Below are positions 5,074 to 5,096 of a stretch of 5,096 bases of DNA, one piece after another (position 1 is the stretch's first letter; the number at the start of each line of letters is the position of its first letter). The DNA is from Saprospiraceae bacterium (GTDB lineage Bacteria > Bacteroidota > Bacteroidia > Chitinophagales > Saprospiraceae). Both the position numbers and the translations under genes were made by a program. Under the pieces are notes generated by a model. It was not told the origin of the DNA and did not search any database. It saw only the letters and a program-made list of their open reading frames with translations. The DNA is taken from positions 1 to 5,096 of the forward strand of contig JALVCY010000096.1 of NCBI GenBank assembly GCA_027009605.1, read 5' to 3'.

Positions 5074-5096
5074 GATTGTACATAACTAGTTGATTT

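Overview
The window looks like chromosomal sequence from a Bacteroidota bacterium, most plausibly a Saprospiraceae relative. Four things point that way: starts with no Shine-Dalgarno sequence, a promoter of the Bacteroidetes TTTG / TAnnTTTG kind, a short ECF sigma factor coupled to a single-pass anti-sigma-like protein, and Rpn-type nuclease genes with long Lys/Glu/Gly-rich tails. The family-level placement is inference from protein style and was not checked against a database.

Layout. At 1-489 is the 3' end of an Rpn / PD-(D/E)XK-family gene running in from the left edge. At 590-898 is a headless second copy of the same tail. The two copies share a perfectly identical 209-base core, while the flanks have diverged at mostly silent sites. 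At 1015-1686 (minus) is ung, uracil-DNA glycosylase, divergent from a glycerate-dehydrogenase-like D-2-hydroxyacid dehydrogenase at 1752-2693 (plus). The 134-base convergent gap at 2694-2827 is packed with hairpin repeats. The rest is on the minus strand and reads right to left: a thioredoxin-like protein (4515-4901), an ECF sigma factor with a TTG start (3982-4464), and a membrane-anchored anti-sigma-like protein (2828-3985). The last two overlap by ATGA. The right edge (4902-5096) is non-coding and carries a four-unit octamer repeat plus copies of short repeats also found near the left edge.

How the genes work together. The sigma / anti-sigma pair is a regulatory unit: the inner-membrane protein probably holds the sigma factor until an unknown signal releases it. 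The thioredoxin-like gene sits 50 bases upstream on the same strand and may be co-transcribed. ung (base excision repair) and the dehydrogenase (hydroxypyruvate/glyoxylate-type reduction) are housekeeping genes sharing a divergent intergenic region of about 65 bases. I see no defence island, CRISPR array, tRNA or rRNA, and no clearly new multi-gene system. The most informative signals are the mosaic Rpn duplication, the clustered intergenic hairpins and the dispersed short repeats.
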